Shown one piece after another: positions 49,401 to 61,920 of a stretch of 64,000 nt of DNA (the first letter of the stretch is position 1; the number at the start of each line of letters is the position of its first letter). Below the pieces are notes generated by a model, which ran no database searches, had not been told where the DNA came from, and worked only from the letters and a program-made list of their open reading frames with translations. This stretch comes from Calcarisporiella thermophila CBS 279.70. Lineage: Eukaryota; Calcarisporiellomycota. The stretch is from positions 809,796 to 873,795 of the forward strand of contig NW_027192192.1 of NCBI RefSeq assembly GCF_041956535.1, written 5' to 3'. A program made the position numbers and the translations under genes.

Positions 49401-50472
49401 AAGATCAAGCCAACCGAGTGTTTGAATAAGGCGTGGAGCATGCTGGAAAATGAGGAAGTGGCAGAAAACATTAAATCCCTCATCGGGCAAAGCAATCAGG
49501 TAGGTCCAGGTTGCGACGTGGCGGCTTATGTCGCTCTTCTATTCGACGACTGACTATTCTTCTCTTATTCTGTCCTTAAACTAGATGACTTGCTGGGTCG
49601 CCGAGTCTATCCTGACCCAGGTGGAAATGAAAAAGCGCACTGCTTTAATTAAGCACTTTGTGGCTGTAGCAGAGGTATGGGGCCAATGGCATGTGGAGAG
49701 GCTTTCTCTCTCCCCCTTCTCTAACCGTATACTTATGACTATCTTCTTTGTGTTGGTGCTCTAGAAATGCCGGAGTCTCAACAACTTTAACACGTGTATG
49801 GCGATTGTGGCAGGGTTAGACTCGTCGGCCGTGTTTAGGCTGAGAAGAACATGGGAGGTAAGATTTTTGGATTCCCAGTATGAGGGAGAAGACGGAGAGG
49901 AAAACGGGGAGTGGGGATGCTTTGGGTTTTCCTGCTTTCTTCATTTGAATCTGTGAGGATAAGTACTCACGGCACTCTCTCTTGCTAGATGGTGAACCAG
50001 AAGACTATGCAAACACTCTCGCAGCTCAAAAAACTCATGAATTCCATGAAAAACTTTGCAGAATATCGGGAGGTGCTGCGCATGTCTGAGCCACCGTGTG
50101 TGCCATTCCTCGGCGTCTATCTCACCGATTTGACCTTTATTGATGACGGCAACTCGAACTACATCAAACGCTCCCGAGAGCTGATCAACTTCGCAAAGCA
50201 TGCCATGACCGCCGAGGTGATCAGTGAAATACAGCGCTACCAAGTGACCCCGTATGCTCTTGCGCCGGTTCCCGAGATCCAGTTCTTCTTGCGTGGCTAT
50301 TTACAGGCAAGTAGGCCTGTCGAAGAGCTCTATCCCCTGAGTCTAAGTTTGGAGCCAAGGTAAATTATACATTTCCACATCATCCCCTATGCATGGTTAT
50401 TTCTGCCATGTATATTTTGGAATATGCATAATAATTTTGTTTTTCATCTCCTCTAGGCGCGACGATGACTAG
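46408..50472 (+). CDS. Ras guanine-nucleotide exchange factor with SH3 and three WW domains (Cdc25/Ste6-like)
   Basis: Exons 46408-46506, 46564-46704, 46788-46934, 47013-49499, 49585-49674, 49765-49857, 49989-50359, 50457-50472; 1147 residues. SH3 at ~4-65 (VRALYDYQGSD, WWDGVVDGKRGWFPSNYV); three WW domains at about 83-110 (VWVPQTAPSGNVFYFN, ESVWELP), 136-162 (GSWTMQKAPDGMNYFYN) and 180-208 (PPNWERKTTRQGRVYYYN). A long central helical/disordered region is followed by the RasGEF N-terminal (REM) module at ~730-850 (DPNFNSTFLLTYRSFTTTEK) and the catalytic CDC25 domain at ~890-1130 (LDPLELARQLTLMDSKLYNK, KCRSLNNFNTCMAIVAGLDS, PCVPFLGVYLTDLTFIDDGN). It should activate Ras at the plasma membrane. 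The 78-nt segment 46935-47012 is treated as a GTATGT...AAG intron but is in frame. Confidence 0.92.
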
Positions 50473-51065
50473 GACCATTACTAAGCAACCTGATCAAGAG
50501 CAAAACAAATGGTTCGGAGTCCATTTTTTTTTCCCATAAAAGTTCCCTCATGTTATAAATGTGTATTTTTTTCCTCAGTATCATATTTTATTTTCCCCCG
50601 GATATTCATATAATACTCTCTACTCGGTTTTGCTTTCCTCGCTTCTTTTAGCGGCATCATTTGCTTTGTTTTTTATTCTTCTTTTTTGGTGGTTAATTTT
50701 CTTTTCTTTTCACAATAAATAAGGTTGGATGTTATACAGTGCAACCTTGTCAACGGTGGTTGGAGGCTCAACCACCCTTGACTGGGCTTCAAGCAGGATA
50801 ACTGGTCGTACTAGCCACAGTAGCCACATATTTCTTTGGACCAACATCACTTATTTGTTTCATTCTTCGCCCATCTCCCCCCTCCAACTCACCGCTTTCC
50901 CCTCCAAACCCCCCTGATCTTGCCCTATTTATTCTTAACTATTCTATACCAATATCCGCCCGCTTATTTATCCGCATTGCGTATAGAGAGTCCGCTCCCG
51001 AACTCTGATTGTCGGTTCGGTTGAGTTTTCCTTACCATTTCCCCTTAATATTTATCCCCTTTCCG
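50473..51065. other. Pyrimidine-rich intergenic region
   Basis: Long T-rich and CT-rich stretches (50520-50720, 50870-50960) between two same-strand genes. Probably 3' UTR plus the promoter of the BTB-TLDc gene. Confidence 0.4.
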
Positions 51066-53365
51066 ATGCACTTCCGGAGACGAACTCGCGGGCGAACGCG
51101 CAGAGGTTCCAGCGGTTTGTTTCGGGATCTGGGCAACCTTTTGGACAATGCCTATGATACCGATGTCGAATTTAAAGTCGGCGGAGGAATGGGTCCTGGT
51201 TCTGCCCAGACATTCCATGCCCATCGCATCATCCTGCGCTGCCGCTCCGCCTATTTTGGCAAACTTTTTTCTGATGAATGGGGGGGAGGAGAGGGCGAGA
51301 TGAAGAAAAAGCTTGTGCTGGACAAGCCCCATGTCTCTCCGGAAGTGTTTTCACAGGTGTTGAGATTTATGTACACCGGCCAGTTGGCGCTTAAAATGGC
51401 CGACTTTGGAACAGATGATGAAGATTACTCTATGGTAGATGAGTATGTGGTTAGGAAGAGTGTGACGGTGGCCGGCACCGAAGATCAGAAAAAGCAGGAT
51501 GCAGCCAATGCGAAGCTACTGCTTGGGATAATGAAGGTCGCGGATGAAATGCTCGTCAATGATTTGACCATTGTTGCGCAGGAGGAGCTCTTGGCGCATT
51601 ATACTGATTATGTGCGCGAGCGAGCGCTACGGCTCCTCATCCTTGCCGAGACCCACAAATTCGCACTGCTGCATGACTTTTGTGTACGGACCATAAGGAC
51701 GGATCCTTACCCCTATTTCTTCTGCGAAACCGCGGCCGATCTTGACTCCTCACTGATGAAAGAGCTGCTGGCCTCAGACGATTTGCGGATGAAGGAGTCA
51801 GATATCTGGGATGCCCTCGTAGTATGGGCTGCGCATCGCTGCGGGCTCAATCCTGCAGACGCTGCCAATGCGGAATCGGCATGGACTCTCGACGAATTAG
51901 AGGAGATGCGCTCGACCCTTGCCTCCGTGCTCCCCCACATCCGCCTCTTCCAAATATCTCGTGCCGACTTCGAACAGCGTGCCGGACACGTCGGACTCCT
52001 TCCACAGGAAATCCAGATAGAGTTATTTAAATACCATGCCCTATGCGACTATGTTCCGTCACCCCCTGAGCCCTACCAATTCTTGCCTCCTCGGGCGACG
52101 CCCAATTTTGACTCGTTGATCATCACCGAGAAACACCGACTGCTCATCGACAGTTGGATTCTCGGCCATGATGAGGCTACTTACCTATTCACCTACAGCG
52201 AGTCGCCTTCCCCCTTAATACCCATGGGCTACGACATGAGATCGGCCTTGGAGTCCCAGGTGGAGGCCGCTGGAATGCCTTCATCGCTTCCTTCCGAAAA
52301 TGGCGGCTTAGTTCTGTCGCCGGTAGAACTGCCGAAGCTAAAAAAGTTCAACTGGGAGCTTATTTTTCGTGCGTCAGAGCACGGGAGAGATGCAAAGAGT
52401 TTTCACAGGTCTGAATCAGCAATTTTGATAAACCCACATTTTTACTTTATATGCATTCTTAATTCTTTCTCAGAACAAAAGAAATTGCATAAGAAACTTA
52501 GAGCTATACTTATCCATTCCTCTGAAAATACCTATATAGATACTGCGACAATCAAGGTGCAACGGTGACCCTAATACGTACCGAGAAGACTGGCGAGATC
52601 ATTGGCGGCTATAATCCTGACTCGTGGCTGTCCACACCTGGAGGACGATTCACTCGAGCTCAACAGTCTTTTCTCTTCTCCTTCTGCTCTCGTACCACAA
52701 ACCCTAAGCCTCAGCCATACAATCCAGGGAAAACGAACCAGGAGGCTGATGGTGTTAGTGAAACAAGTGCGGAGGCGGCCAGTGCGACCCCATTGGAAGA
52801 GCCACTCGTGACCAAGATTGACAACTCTGATTCAAGCAATGGACCCCAGCGACCCGCGTCGTTGGAGCGAGAATTGCATCGACTTAATATCAGCGATCAA
52901 CGGACTTGGTCGCCATCCATCAAAGTGTCGAGCATGGAGGCCGAGGACAAAGAAGAGGCTCGGCCACCCAAACGGAGAGTTGAGCCGGAATCGGAGTGGG
53001 ACTCGCCCGGCCGTTTGTGGCAGGCGTCGGCATCCCTTCTGGGCCAGTCGCTTCCGAACTCCCCACAGCGTATGAATGCTGCTCCCTCCCATGAATTCCC
53101 CACCGTCATTGGCCCTGCACCTGACTACCCCACGTTGCACCGCCTCAAGCCCCTGCACGACATGTATGCGATATTTAATAGTGCAACCTGTGGACCGGTG
53201 TTTGGGGGTGGCCATGACTTGTACATCGGCGCCTATTTCGATCGAGGAGAGACCTCGTGTTTTTCGAGAAGCTATACCTACACTGGGGTATTAAGGACAG
53301 GCGAGGATGATTTCTCGGTAGACGAGCTGGAAGTTTGGAAGGTCACCTCTACTGAGAACAGCTGA
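51066..53365 (+). CDS. BTB-BACK-TLDc domain protein
   Basis: Exons 51066-52408 and 52540-53365; 722 residues. BTB/POZ at ~20-125 (YDTDVEFKVGGG, FHAHRIILRCRSAYFGKLFS, VFSQVLRFMYTGQL), BACK at ~175-315 (KMKESDIWDALVVWAAHRC type) and a TLDc domain starting ~340 (FDSLIITEKHRLLIDSWILG), with the core FRASEHGRDAKSFHR split by the intron from YCDNQGATVTLIRTEKTGEI. The TLDc signature IIGGYNPDSWLS is followed by a ~125-residue low-complexity insertion before the last strands (DLYIGAYFDRGETSCFSRSY, DDFSVDELEVWKV). Such proteins serve as CUL3 adaptors or V-ATPase regulators elsewhere; which applies here is unknown. The intron (131 nt) is longer than average but keeps phase. Confidence 0.85.
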
Positions 53366-53573
53366 TTTCCTATTCATTCCCTGTCTACTTTGCCTCCACA
53401 CAATCTATTTCTTGTTTTTACCCCAATAATTTGTATTTTAATCAGACACACACATTTCTACAATTCTCCAAACACGAGGGGGTGTACGAATTTCCAAAAC
53501 AATTGCTCTATTTTCTTTCTATTATGTCTAATTTTTCAATAGAACACTATGCCTCATGCAAGAAGAGGTCGCG

Positions 53574-54879
53574 TTATTGTTGTTCAAACTTTTGGATATC
53601 GTCCACCTTATACACCCCTCGGTATGCGTCATTCACAGCTGCTTCCACGGCCATCTGCGCCACCGTTTCAACCCGCAAGGGTGGGGTGTTGGCAGCCGTA
53701 CAGAGCCATTCGGGCACCATAGCACCAAGGGGTTGAGGAGGTTTACCGATTCGATTTAATGCTATAAGCGCGGCAACCAGGGGCATAGTAACTGGGCGAG
53801 AGTCAGGAGAGTACATCATTCCTAAAGCAAACAACTGGTAAGGTCTCCTGGAAATTTGGCGGGTTCGACCGAGCTTGTCTATTTTTATTACCTGGTCGAA
53901 GAATGACAGGCCGAATCGATGAGGACATGGAAAGGAGAGCTTGTTCTGCCTCGCGTTTGGTGGATATGTAACGTGGGTTTATAAAAGGCATAGTCGAGGC
54001 TGAAAGATATACGAACGCGCGTGTTCCACCTAGGCTTGCAGCCTCTTTGGCTACGGTAATGGCTAGAGGCATGGCAGGGAGGGTGAGATCCGGCCTCAGT
54101 TGAAAGTAAAGGTTAAGTGCCCACCTGAATCTCTGTTCATGGTCTCATACGTATAATCATGTGCTTTTGCCTGGTATTTGCCTCCTTGTTCGGCGCTTCT
54201 ATGTTGCTCATGGTTAACCTCATTACTTGCGCTTGCTTTTTCTACGGTCCTTCGCTTTTTCATTGGGTTTGCACTTGCACCACCATCAAATAGGCTCCTT
54301 ACTCCCTCTGCTAACTCCTCCATGTTGGTGCTCCTCACGATCCCCTTATAGTCGGCCTCCAATAGGATGCCAACGGTATGAACAATGCCTGAGCATTCTT
54401 GAAGGAAGCTGCGATAGGATGGTGGGTCGAGAGCATCGGCCTTTTCCCATTGGACCTTGAAAAGAAAAGAAAGGAAGGAAAAAAAAAAAGATGAGTAAAG
54501 TCCACATGTGTAAATTCTTAAACGTATTAAAACCTTTTCGGCCCACATTGGACGAGAGTTACGTCGATGTATGGAAGGTTCCCCGCTTCGACTATTTTTC
54601 CCATTGAATAGTATAATTAGCTTTATTGATACTGATGTTTTTTTTCAGTTAAATTACGAACCTTAAACTAATGACATCTAATCCTCTCAGAGCAGCAACT
54701 CTGCACACTTCGTAACCTTAACAATTGTATTAATTAATTTATTTTCCGTGTAAAAGGGAAGATGAGAAATTAGTACCAACAAACCCAGATCCGCCCACAA
54801 CCAAGAGCTTTTTTGCGTTAGCTGTGGAGGAAGAGGAGGCAAACCGGACCGAGAGATTGCGAGCAATTAGAGAATGCAT
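53574..54879 (-). CDS. Mitochondrial NAD(P)-binding protein, Coq11/NDUFA9-like
   Basis: Exons 54777-54879, 54662-54716, 54534-54591, 54125-54455, 53892-54062, 53574-53821; 321 residues, with two exons under 60 nt. An Arg/Ser-rich N-terminus (HSLIARNLSVRFASSSSTAN) looks like a mitochondrial targeting peptide. The Rossmann motif is LLVVGGSGFVGY, followed by VISLSRSGEPS, WEKADALDPPSYRSFL, a GIVHTVGILL strand, NRDSAITVAKEAA, FVYLSASTMP, YISTKREAEQALL and RPGMMYS. This atypical short-chain-dehydrogenase group includes yeast Coq11, a component of the coenzyme Q synthome. The catalytic YxxxK is present in the form YISTK. The acceptor at TTGCTTTAG before MMYSP is used because only it keeps frame. Confidence 0.82.
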
Positions 54880-56152
54880 TATTGGTGTATACTAAGATTC
54901 GATCTGGTGTGGATTTTAACATAACGAGTTACTTTCGGGGGTTTGAAAGAATTTGATATGGCGCAGCCTTTGCCACCATCGAATGCAAAAATCAAAGTTT
55001 ATCATGGAGAAAATAACTAGGAGGGTTCGAATACTGGCGAAATCTAAATTGGTGCAAGGACTTTGCTTCTTAAGTTGTTCTCCAGTATTTACCATTCCGA
55101 TTTCGGCTGCAGACATGAATATATACATATGGATAAAATATGTAGCAGCTGCATAAAGTCCAAGAGTTGGATCCACACTGCGTGCAGCCTCTCAATAGTT
55201 ACCCCTTTCAATATAATCGAGAGGGGAAAATTAGTTTCTCTGAACTGACCACTTTCCCCTTATCCCCAAGGGAATAGAGGAGAAAGTGGTCAGTTCAGAA
55301 GAGAAACTAGGCCTATAAGCTTCGGTCAAAGTAGATCGAGATATACAATCCTCGAGAATCCTTTCGAATTCTTTGGCGCCCACTTAGTTCAAAGATAACC
55401 CAAGGTCTCGAAAATCTATTTGTACAATAAAGAACTGCGCCCTTCTGCTACTTTGCCTTATCCAGTAATTGCAGCGAAGAACTTATCAATAGACAAAGCA
55501 AGATTTTAGAACAGACACGCACTCCCAGGAGATTATGATGGAGAGGGGATATGGGCACTTGTGTTAGCTAGGCCTCGTACCTTCGTTTGTAAAACTACAG
55601 GTGAAGATTATCCAAAGTTTCAGGCTTCGAGTAGAGTGGTAACACGGTAATACAGAAAAGGATTCAGGGTTTTTGACAGAAATCGGGGGGAGCCTGGATG
55701 AATTTCTCTAAATTGCAGCGCCAGGCCTCTCCTAGCCAATTTCTTCCAAATTGGCAGCCAAACAAATACAGTCTCTCGAATGGCCGGAGCTGAAAAAACA
55801 AATGAAAATGGAAAAGCATGGATCTGCGACAGAAATATCCATCGTCGAAGTATCACGAAAGAAGTATTTATCAAATTAATAACTTGAAGAGGGATTTTTT
55901 TGGCCGCCCTTATATCCTCTCTGTTTCTCTTCTCGTCCCTGTGCATTTGAGGGAGCTATCTGTCATTCCTTTTATTCCGTTCTTTAGGGCTTTATAACTG
56001 ACGGTTCATACCTGATATATTCCCGCCCTTGTCTATTCCCACTATCCTTTTCCTCTTTCGCCTTTTCCCCCTCTTTTGTTTCTCTATAAAACAAACAAAA
56101 GAGCCAAGGGATCTATAGAGCGGCGATATTTCCCCCCTCTTCCCTCCAAAGT
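54880..56152. other. 1.3-kb intergenic region containing a long hairpin
   Basis: Divergent region between the Coq11-like and seven-pass genes. It holds the inverted repeat at 55232-55309. A 108-codon minus-strand open frame at 55620-55946 has no recognisable motif. Confidence 0.5.
55232..55309. repeat. Long inverted repeat / hairpin
   Basis: The left arm starts TAGTTTCTC at 55232 and the right arm ends GAGAAACTA at 55309. Pairing runs 9 bp, then a 3-nt bulge (GAA at 55298-55300), then 16 perfect bp (TGAACTGACCACTTTC with its complement), then a looser inner stem down to a tiny CAA loop near 55267-55269. Confidence 0.75.
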
Positions 56153-57142
56153 ATGCTCGTTGTGCCTGTTTTACAGGTTGCTCTTCAAGGAGCGACAATA
56201 GCTCTCGGCGTCAACGCAATTATCTATGTTATTAAGCAACTGCGTACGAGCACTACACCGAATGTTATCAATGTCCTCAAGCTAGCCCTTGCACTATCGT
56301 TAACCCTCAAAGTCACTGGTTTTGTAACCTTTTCTATGCCACTTGGAGAGGCATGCTATGCTGTTGCAAAAGCGGCAGACCTGCTCTACCATATATCCAT
56401 GGTGGCAGCAAATCTGGTGATGCTATCACGAGCAACCACCGTGTTAGGATATACATGGATTGCAGTGTGGATGGAATGGATTTTCACAGTATTGAGGGTC
56501 GCTTTTGGGTAAGTACTGGCCTTTTTATGGCCCCCGCTCTTTCGCAACCGTCTCTAACGATTGGATTCGATATACTGGAACCATAGACTCTGGGATGTCG
56601 GCGCAACCTATGCCTCACCTATTCAGTCGCCCAATCCACATCTGAACAACTCTTGCATGTATAACGAGGATTTTATCGCAGGTCTTGCCTACGTCTGTCT
56701 CGACACCCTCGTCGATCTCTACGTCACCTCCTCTATCACCATCCGCCTTCTCCAACACCGGTCACAACTCCGTCGAGTCGGGGTCAGTGCTAACGTCTCA
56801 CTGTATACCGCCATTGTCAGCTCGAATCTTCTACGCACTTCCCTTCTCCTTGCCACCAACTTCATTTCACTTTTCGTGATTGTCCTCCCCGCAGCCATGC
56901 CCGCATCTATGGTACTGATCTGGTCATTTGCAAATATTGCTTATTTGCTATGCGTGACCTACGACTCCGACATGATTCGGTGGCTGCAACAAATGAACGT
57001 CGAGGCTCGGGGCGGCGATATCCAAACGCCCCTGAGCGATTTCTCCCTAGGCTCTTCGGGACGGATCAGTATTAGGTCCGGAAACTCGGGCTCGCCACTC
57101 ACGCAGCACGCGGCAAAGCCTGGCGTTTTGCTCCCATTATAA
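56153..57142 (+). CDS. Seven-pass membrane protein, receptor-like, function unknown
   Basis: Exons 56153-56508 and 56587-57142; 303 residues. Seven hydrophobic segments can be drawn: about 3-25 (VVPVLQVALQGATIALGV), 40-62 (VLKLALALSLTLKVTGFVT), 70-92 (DLLYHISMVAANLVML), 98-118 (YTWIAVWMEWIFTVLRVAF), 155-175 (FIAGLAYVCLDTLVDLYVTS), 195-222 (LYTAIVSSNLLRTSLLLA) and 228-252 (AMPASMVLIWSFANIAYLLC). The short extracellular-side loop after segment four contains an NNSC sequon. A Ser/Gly-rich cytosolic tail of ~45 residues ends the protein. The topology is GPCR-like, but no known fungal receptor class was recognised. Confidence 0.7.
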
Positions 57143-57874
57143 ACTCATTTTCAACACGCACATAACAAAACTTCACCCCCATCTCATCCTCTCCTCCTTC
57201 TCAATTAATATTGCACAGCGATCATTTGCATACTTTTTGTGTTATTAGGGATTATTGTCTTATAGCATTCGTTCCTCATGTGTACCGTAGCTGTATTTTC
57301 TTTGTTGCTTCATTCTTCATTTCGTGTAGCTTTCCTTAGTGTTTTCAGCCTTGGATAAACTGTCTATATTTCCCTCGAGAACTCGAGTAATCTTTTTCAC
57401 ATACATTTGTCCTGTTATATATTAAAATATATATTTTACATATTTATTATTGCTGAGAGTCGACCTTAAAATCAGAGTTGAGATATGGGAGTTTCCGTGC
57501 TTGATCAGGCATACCGCATTTAGATTTTATAGAATCAGCGCTTCTTTACTCTCTTCAACAGTATTCATATTGCCTTAAATATAATATCAAGAATATACAT
57601 TCTCGAAACCATTTTTACGCCTCTCTGCCTTACATCCCTTTCTCTTCTTCATTACAAATTATATACTAAGTTTTACACTTTGTATTCTAATTATAATTCG
57701 CTTTTATATTCACACCAAAAATTCGTTGCGTCTGGAGATCAATCTTCCAGTCATAGTTCAAGTAGATGTGGAATAAGTACAATTTAGCGGGAATATATAT
57801 AGAAAAACAACATATCTGTCGAAATGCAAATGCAGATATTGTTTAAAATACTAGCTATTGCCGACTCAATAAAG
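57143..57874. other. Convergent AT-rich 3' region
   Basis: Between the 3' ends of the seven-pass gene and the MBOAT gene; T/A-rich with TATATATTAAAATATATATT near 57414-57435. No gene seen. Confidence 0.4.
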
Positions 57875-59648
57875 TCATGTCTGTGGGAATCCCGTTTCTC
57901 CAACCACTAGCTCTTTCTCGCTCTTTCTCGGCTCATTCTGCAGCTTCTGAACATTCCTCTTCCGCTGTAACTTTCTACACCATGCAGCACCACCGAGCAT
58001 AAAGAACATTTCAAACAATATGATACCCACATGTCCATAAAACCATACTGCCCTCCATGCGATAATTGATTCTCGCAGTCCTAGCAAGAAAAATGGTGCC
58101 GTGTAGTAATTGATTGACATCACAGCCGCAAATCGGCCCATCGTGTCGTAGATAAACTTCGATCGGGTAGGCTGTCCATCCGGTTTCAGGAACAATGGCC
58201 GAAAATTGCGACGCATTTTTCGGGCCAAAACCTGAGCGAAAGCTCCAGATACAAAAGTGAGATAGTATCCAATATGGAACCCATGCCACATCGCAGATAC
58301 AAAGAAGGTCAAGGCCGTGGGTAACAGTCCTGGAGTTGAGCCTTGGGAAGCAACTCGCAGATAAACGTAGTTCTTGAGCCATTTATTTGTTCGCATATTC
58401 CAAGCTTCTATAAGGATTTTGAGGTTGGGCGCTGTTTCGTATACAATTGGATTAACGTTGGAAACACGATCCCTATAAATCAAGAATTATAAGGCCAGTT
58501 CCAAGGAAATGAACTACTCAAAAGTAAAATTACCAGGTGGGGTTGCCGTTCTTATCATAGCCGTTAAATCCAAGTCCCGCGATGATACATGCTCCTTCCG
58601 CCATCAGCCAAACTGTATAATATTTGGCTCGATTGGTGAAGATAACTCCTTGCAAATAAAATATCCTATTACAATAAATATTTGCCAATAAGTATTTTGA
58701 AGACATTCCGAAGTCTTATCTAGTAGCACCGTTTCCATAGTGGCAATTGCATAAACTCCTTTGCAATCATATACTCCGTAGGAAATTGTGGTCCTAGAAC
58801 CAACAGAAGCATTACAAAGACCAAACTCTTTCCAAGTGAAAACAAGCCCGGCAAAATGGCACTTGGTCGTTCCAAAATTTTTTGACCAGTTTTTTCGTCA
58901 CGTTTCTCGAAAATAGTGAGCGTAGTAAGTGCACGGTAGTCTGCAAACTCACAAGCAGGGCCGACGAGATAGCCGCCGAAAAAGAAGGACCAGCCCAAAA
59001 ATTCCAGAAGAGTAGGATATTGGGTTATGCGCATGGCACGTTGATACTCATTCAACTCCTTTATAAGTAATCAAATAATGTGACACATCTGATGCTTGAA
59101 TGTAATTATCTAATTGAAACCTACTTTTTCAGGTCTGGTGCCGTCATATACACTAAACGCAAAGGATGTAAGCTTGATGGTTAGAATCATCATTAAGCTC
59201 GAATGTTCGAACTCGGTATCGCCCAACTGGCCTTTCAAATGCCGTAGCATATGACTAGAACAAAAAAAAGCACAATGTTAATAAGTATTGATGGATAACA
59301 GCATATAAAGCCTTATTATGTGATGCATTCATACGCAAGAGATAAATGTCCCATTATTAAAACGAATATAATAATGGGTGCTACCGAATCTCGTCTCCAT
59401 CGCATGATGAAATATGTGAATAAAACCGATGTCAAAAGATACAACAATCCCAAGATCTGTCCATGAAAAAACACATAATCAATAAGAACAAAAAAGAGAG
59501 AAAAGGCATGCTTGAGAGTAGGATTATCGGGCAAACGGCTGTAGATGAAGGCGGTAGGATAGGTAGAGAGAATGGAAAAAATTATTTTCAAATGATCGGG
59601 CGGCACATCCACTACAGCGCCCAAATTACTGAAAGTATTGTCAAACAT
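57875..59648 (-). CDS. MBOAT lysophospholipid acyltransferase (Ale1/LPCAT-like)
   Basis: Exons 59335-59648, 59125-59254, 58730-59058, 58534-58665, 57875-58472; 500 residues. Multi-pass protein with the MBOAT signature: LTSFAFSVYDGTRPEKELNE, FFFGGYLVGPACEFADYRAL (the family GP-x-F/Y region), EAWNMRTNKWLKNYVYLRV with the conserved Asn, and AMWHGFHIGYYLTFVSG with the catalytic His. The C-terminus is a charged cytosolic tail (KRNVQKLQNEPRKSEKE). These ER enzymes reacylate lysophospholipids (LPA, LPC, LPE or LPS) in the Lands cycle. The assignment to the Ale1 group rests on the order of motifs and on length. The start MFDNTFSNL agrees with family N-termini. Confidence 0.9.
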
Positions 59649-61920
59649 GCTAGGAACATGAAAAAAACAAGGATGAATGCTAAATTAAACGAAAATAGAG
59701 CTTTTAATATCAGACTCAATATTTCAAAAACGAGGGGAATCATTTTCAGGTTTAAGAAGTGTGGGGGTGCATCATATGAATTTAGCACACCCAACCACTG
59801 CAAGACTACGATTACCTATTTTGGTGGAATTCCATACTATCACTGTTTTTAGCATTGGACCCTAATATCCATATCCGAGCGATTAGAATAAAATATTACA
59901 AGCTTAGACTTGCACAAGAGTGTGTCCTAGGTTCAGGACAAGCAATTAAGTCAAAAAAAAAAGCCCTCCGTTGCTAAGAGAACCGACCTCCGTTGAGGAG
60001 GGGGATAGATTTAATCGAGAGGATAGCATTGGGTGAACATTGGTAATGATCAGGGAGCATGTGTTAAGTTTTTAATATTGATGTACAATAGTAACTGATT
60101 GCAGATAGGTTTCAATGGATAATCGTACGCGTTGAAAATTCTATTAACCCTATTGTATCAAGTCTCAATTCAAGAGTGAAATCTGATTCAAAAAATGACA
60201 GCACTTTGTAATCTCTAACGCTTTCAAGCAATTCAAAAGTGAGGATCCCATTAAGAAATGAATGATAGATCCAGAGCAAAAAATAAGTACACATTATTAT
60301 AGATAACACTAGAAAAATAGGAAAGAAAATAACAGATTCCATAAATACGGTAAAGACCTCTGTCATTGGAAACTTGAACAACTGTCGGAGATCAAATTGA
60401 AATAAAGGAACACATGTGTATTTGTTGGAATTTTAATCAGATTATATTAATCACTAGTTCAAAAAGAAATACAAATAGCTAAACTATTTAAGAATAACAA
60501 GAAATCGTAAACAGGTAATATGGTTTATACACAAACAAGTAAAAATCAAGTTTAATTAAAATACCGACAATTTCAGATTATCAGTCACGCCTGGTCGTAT
60601 TCCAACAGTATTCTATCTTCTCCATCCCTAGGAATCCAGGTTACCAGGGGCTTCTTTAGAATAAAGACTCGAAAACCGATCTACTGCAGCCTTTCCATTT
60701 CATTTCGAATAAAAGTTCCATATATACCACAAAGTCAGTAGAGCCACAGAGCATTCTTTGATTCCCAATTGAAGATGAGTTCTATTTAGTAGAACTTACG
60801 ATACACGCCAGGTATAGTATTTAATTTGTACCAAATTACATAAAGCTCTGAAAGCCATCTTTTCAGTGGGTTAATCAAATTTTGAAACAACAATCACCAA
60901 GTTCAATCACTACTGAAAAAAAAAGAGGATTGGTTAACAGCGTCCATCCAAGTGGATGGCCTACTTTTATTTTGTTTATCACCCCTCGTATCTATAGACT
61001 GATGATAACTTTTTAGAAAGCTAGGTATAATTGCTCCAACCGTTCTTTGTATGGGTCCTTTGCTTTCACAAAAGTGCTCCATTTCATCCTGCAAAAATTA
61101 CGCAAACTGCAATTGTGTAGCAACCTCTCCAGGCAGCATCTTGAAAACAATGCCATCTTTGATAGGGAACTCTCCAAACTTGTAGGCTAAGGATTTCCAA
61201 TCAGATTCGGACAGTCCCTCCAACTCTCACACAAATGTTATTGGGCTAACGAATCAAGGGATTGCGATCGTTTGTAAGGCTATACGAAGCTAACAAAAAT
61301 GCCAACCCAACTGAGATGCTGTGCGTAATCACACTTTAACAAGTATTGGAGAGCCCAGTTAGGGGCACAGGGACATCTATGCTTTCGACCCTGCGCTCCT
61401 TAAGGATGCGTTACGAATGAGAAATGGTTTCGCGGAACCCTAAGAATATCTTTATCGCGAAATTGCAATTTCAATAAAAAATATGACCAGTAAGTTGGTC
61501 ACTAAACCAAGCCAAGAGATTATATTTATATTTAGGCTGATTAACTCCACATCATTGGAATCCCTCAAACTTCGAATTTTCAAAAGTGACACAAACTTTC
61601 TGTATTTATTCATTAAAAGAGGTCGATATTTCGCAGAGCAGATGTGATCGGACAGGGCTTGGACACAAAAGCTCAAAGAGAAGTTAGGTTCTAATTTGTG
61701 TGACTAGTAAAGACCAATATTCTACGGTTCAAATCTAATAGAATACCCTCAACTCTCTTCCAAATAAACCATTCATTATATCCGTGTATAGAATGTAAAT
61801 TGCAAGAGGGTCACAGTGTTCACCATTCACCAACTAAGAGCAGATTTCATATAAATACGGGACCATGAAGCTTGACGGAACTTCATCAACCTACTCCAAT
61901 TCTTTAGAAGTCTCTCAAAC
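59649..61920. other. 2.3-kb AT-rich region with short hydrophobic open frames
   Basis: Very AT-rich. Minus-strand frames at 60112-60381 (89 codons, two hydrophobic segments), 60903-61094 and 61452-61676 could be exons of an unresolved or decayed membrane-protein gene, but no consistent splice model was found. The proximal part is the MBOAT promoter and the distal part the lipase promoter. Confidence 0.35.
61850..61857 (+). promoter_or_regulatory. TATA box of the lipase gene
   Basis: TATAAATA, 71 bp upstream of the lipase ATG, in otherwise ordinary promoter DNA followed by a CT-rich leader. Confidence 0.55.

Noticed and set aside
54958-55035. tRNA-like A box (TGGCGCAGCC) and B box (GGGTTCGAATAC)
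   Set aside because: No acceptor stem pairs and the T-stem does not close, so not a tRNA.
55620-55946. 108-codon minus-strand frame
   Set aside because: No motif or splice context; weak coding look.
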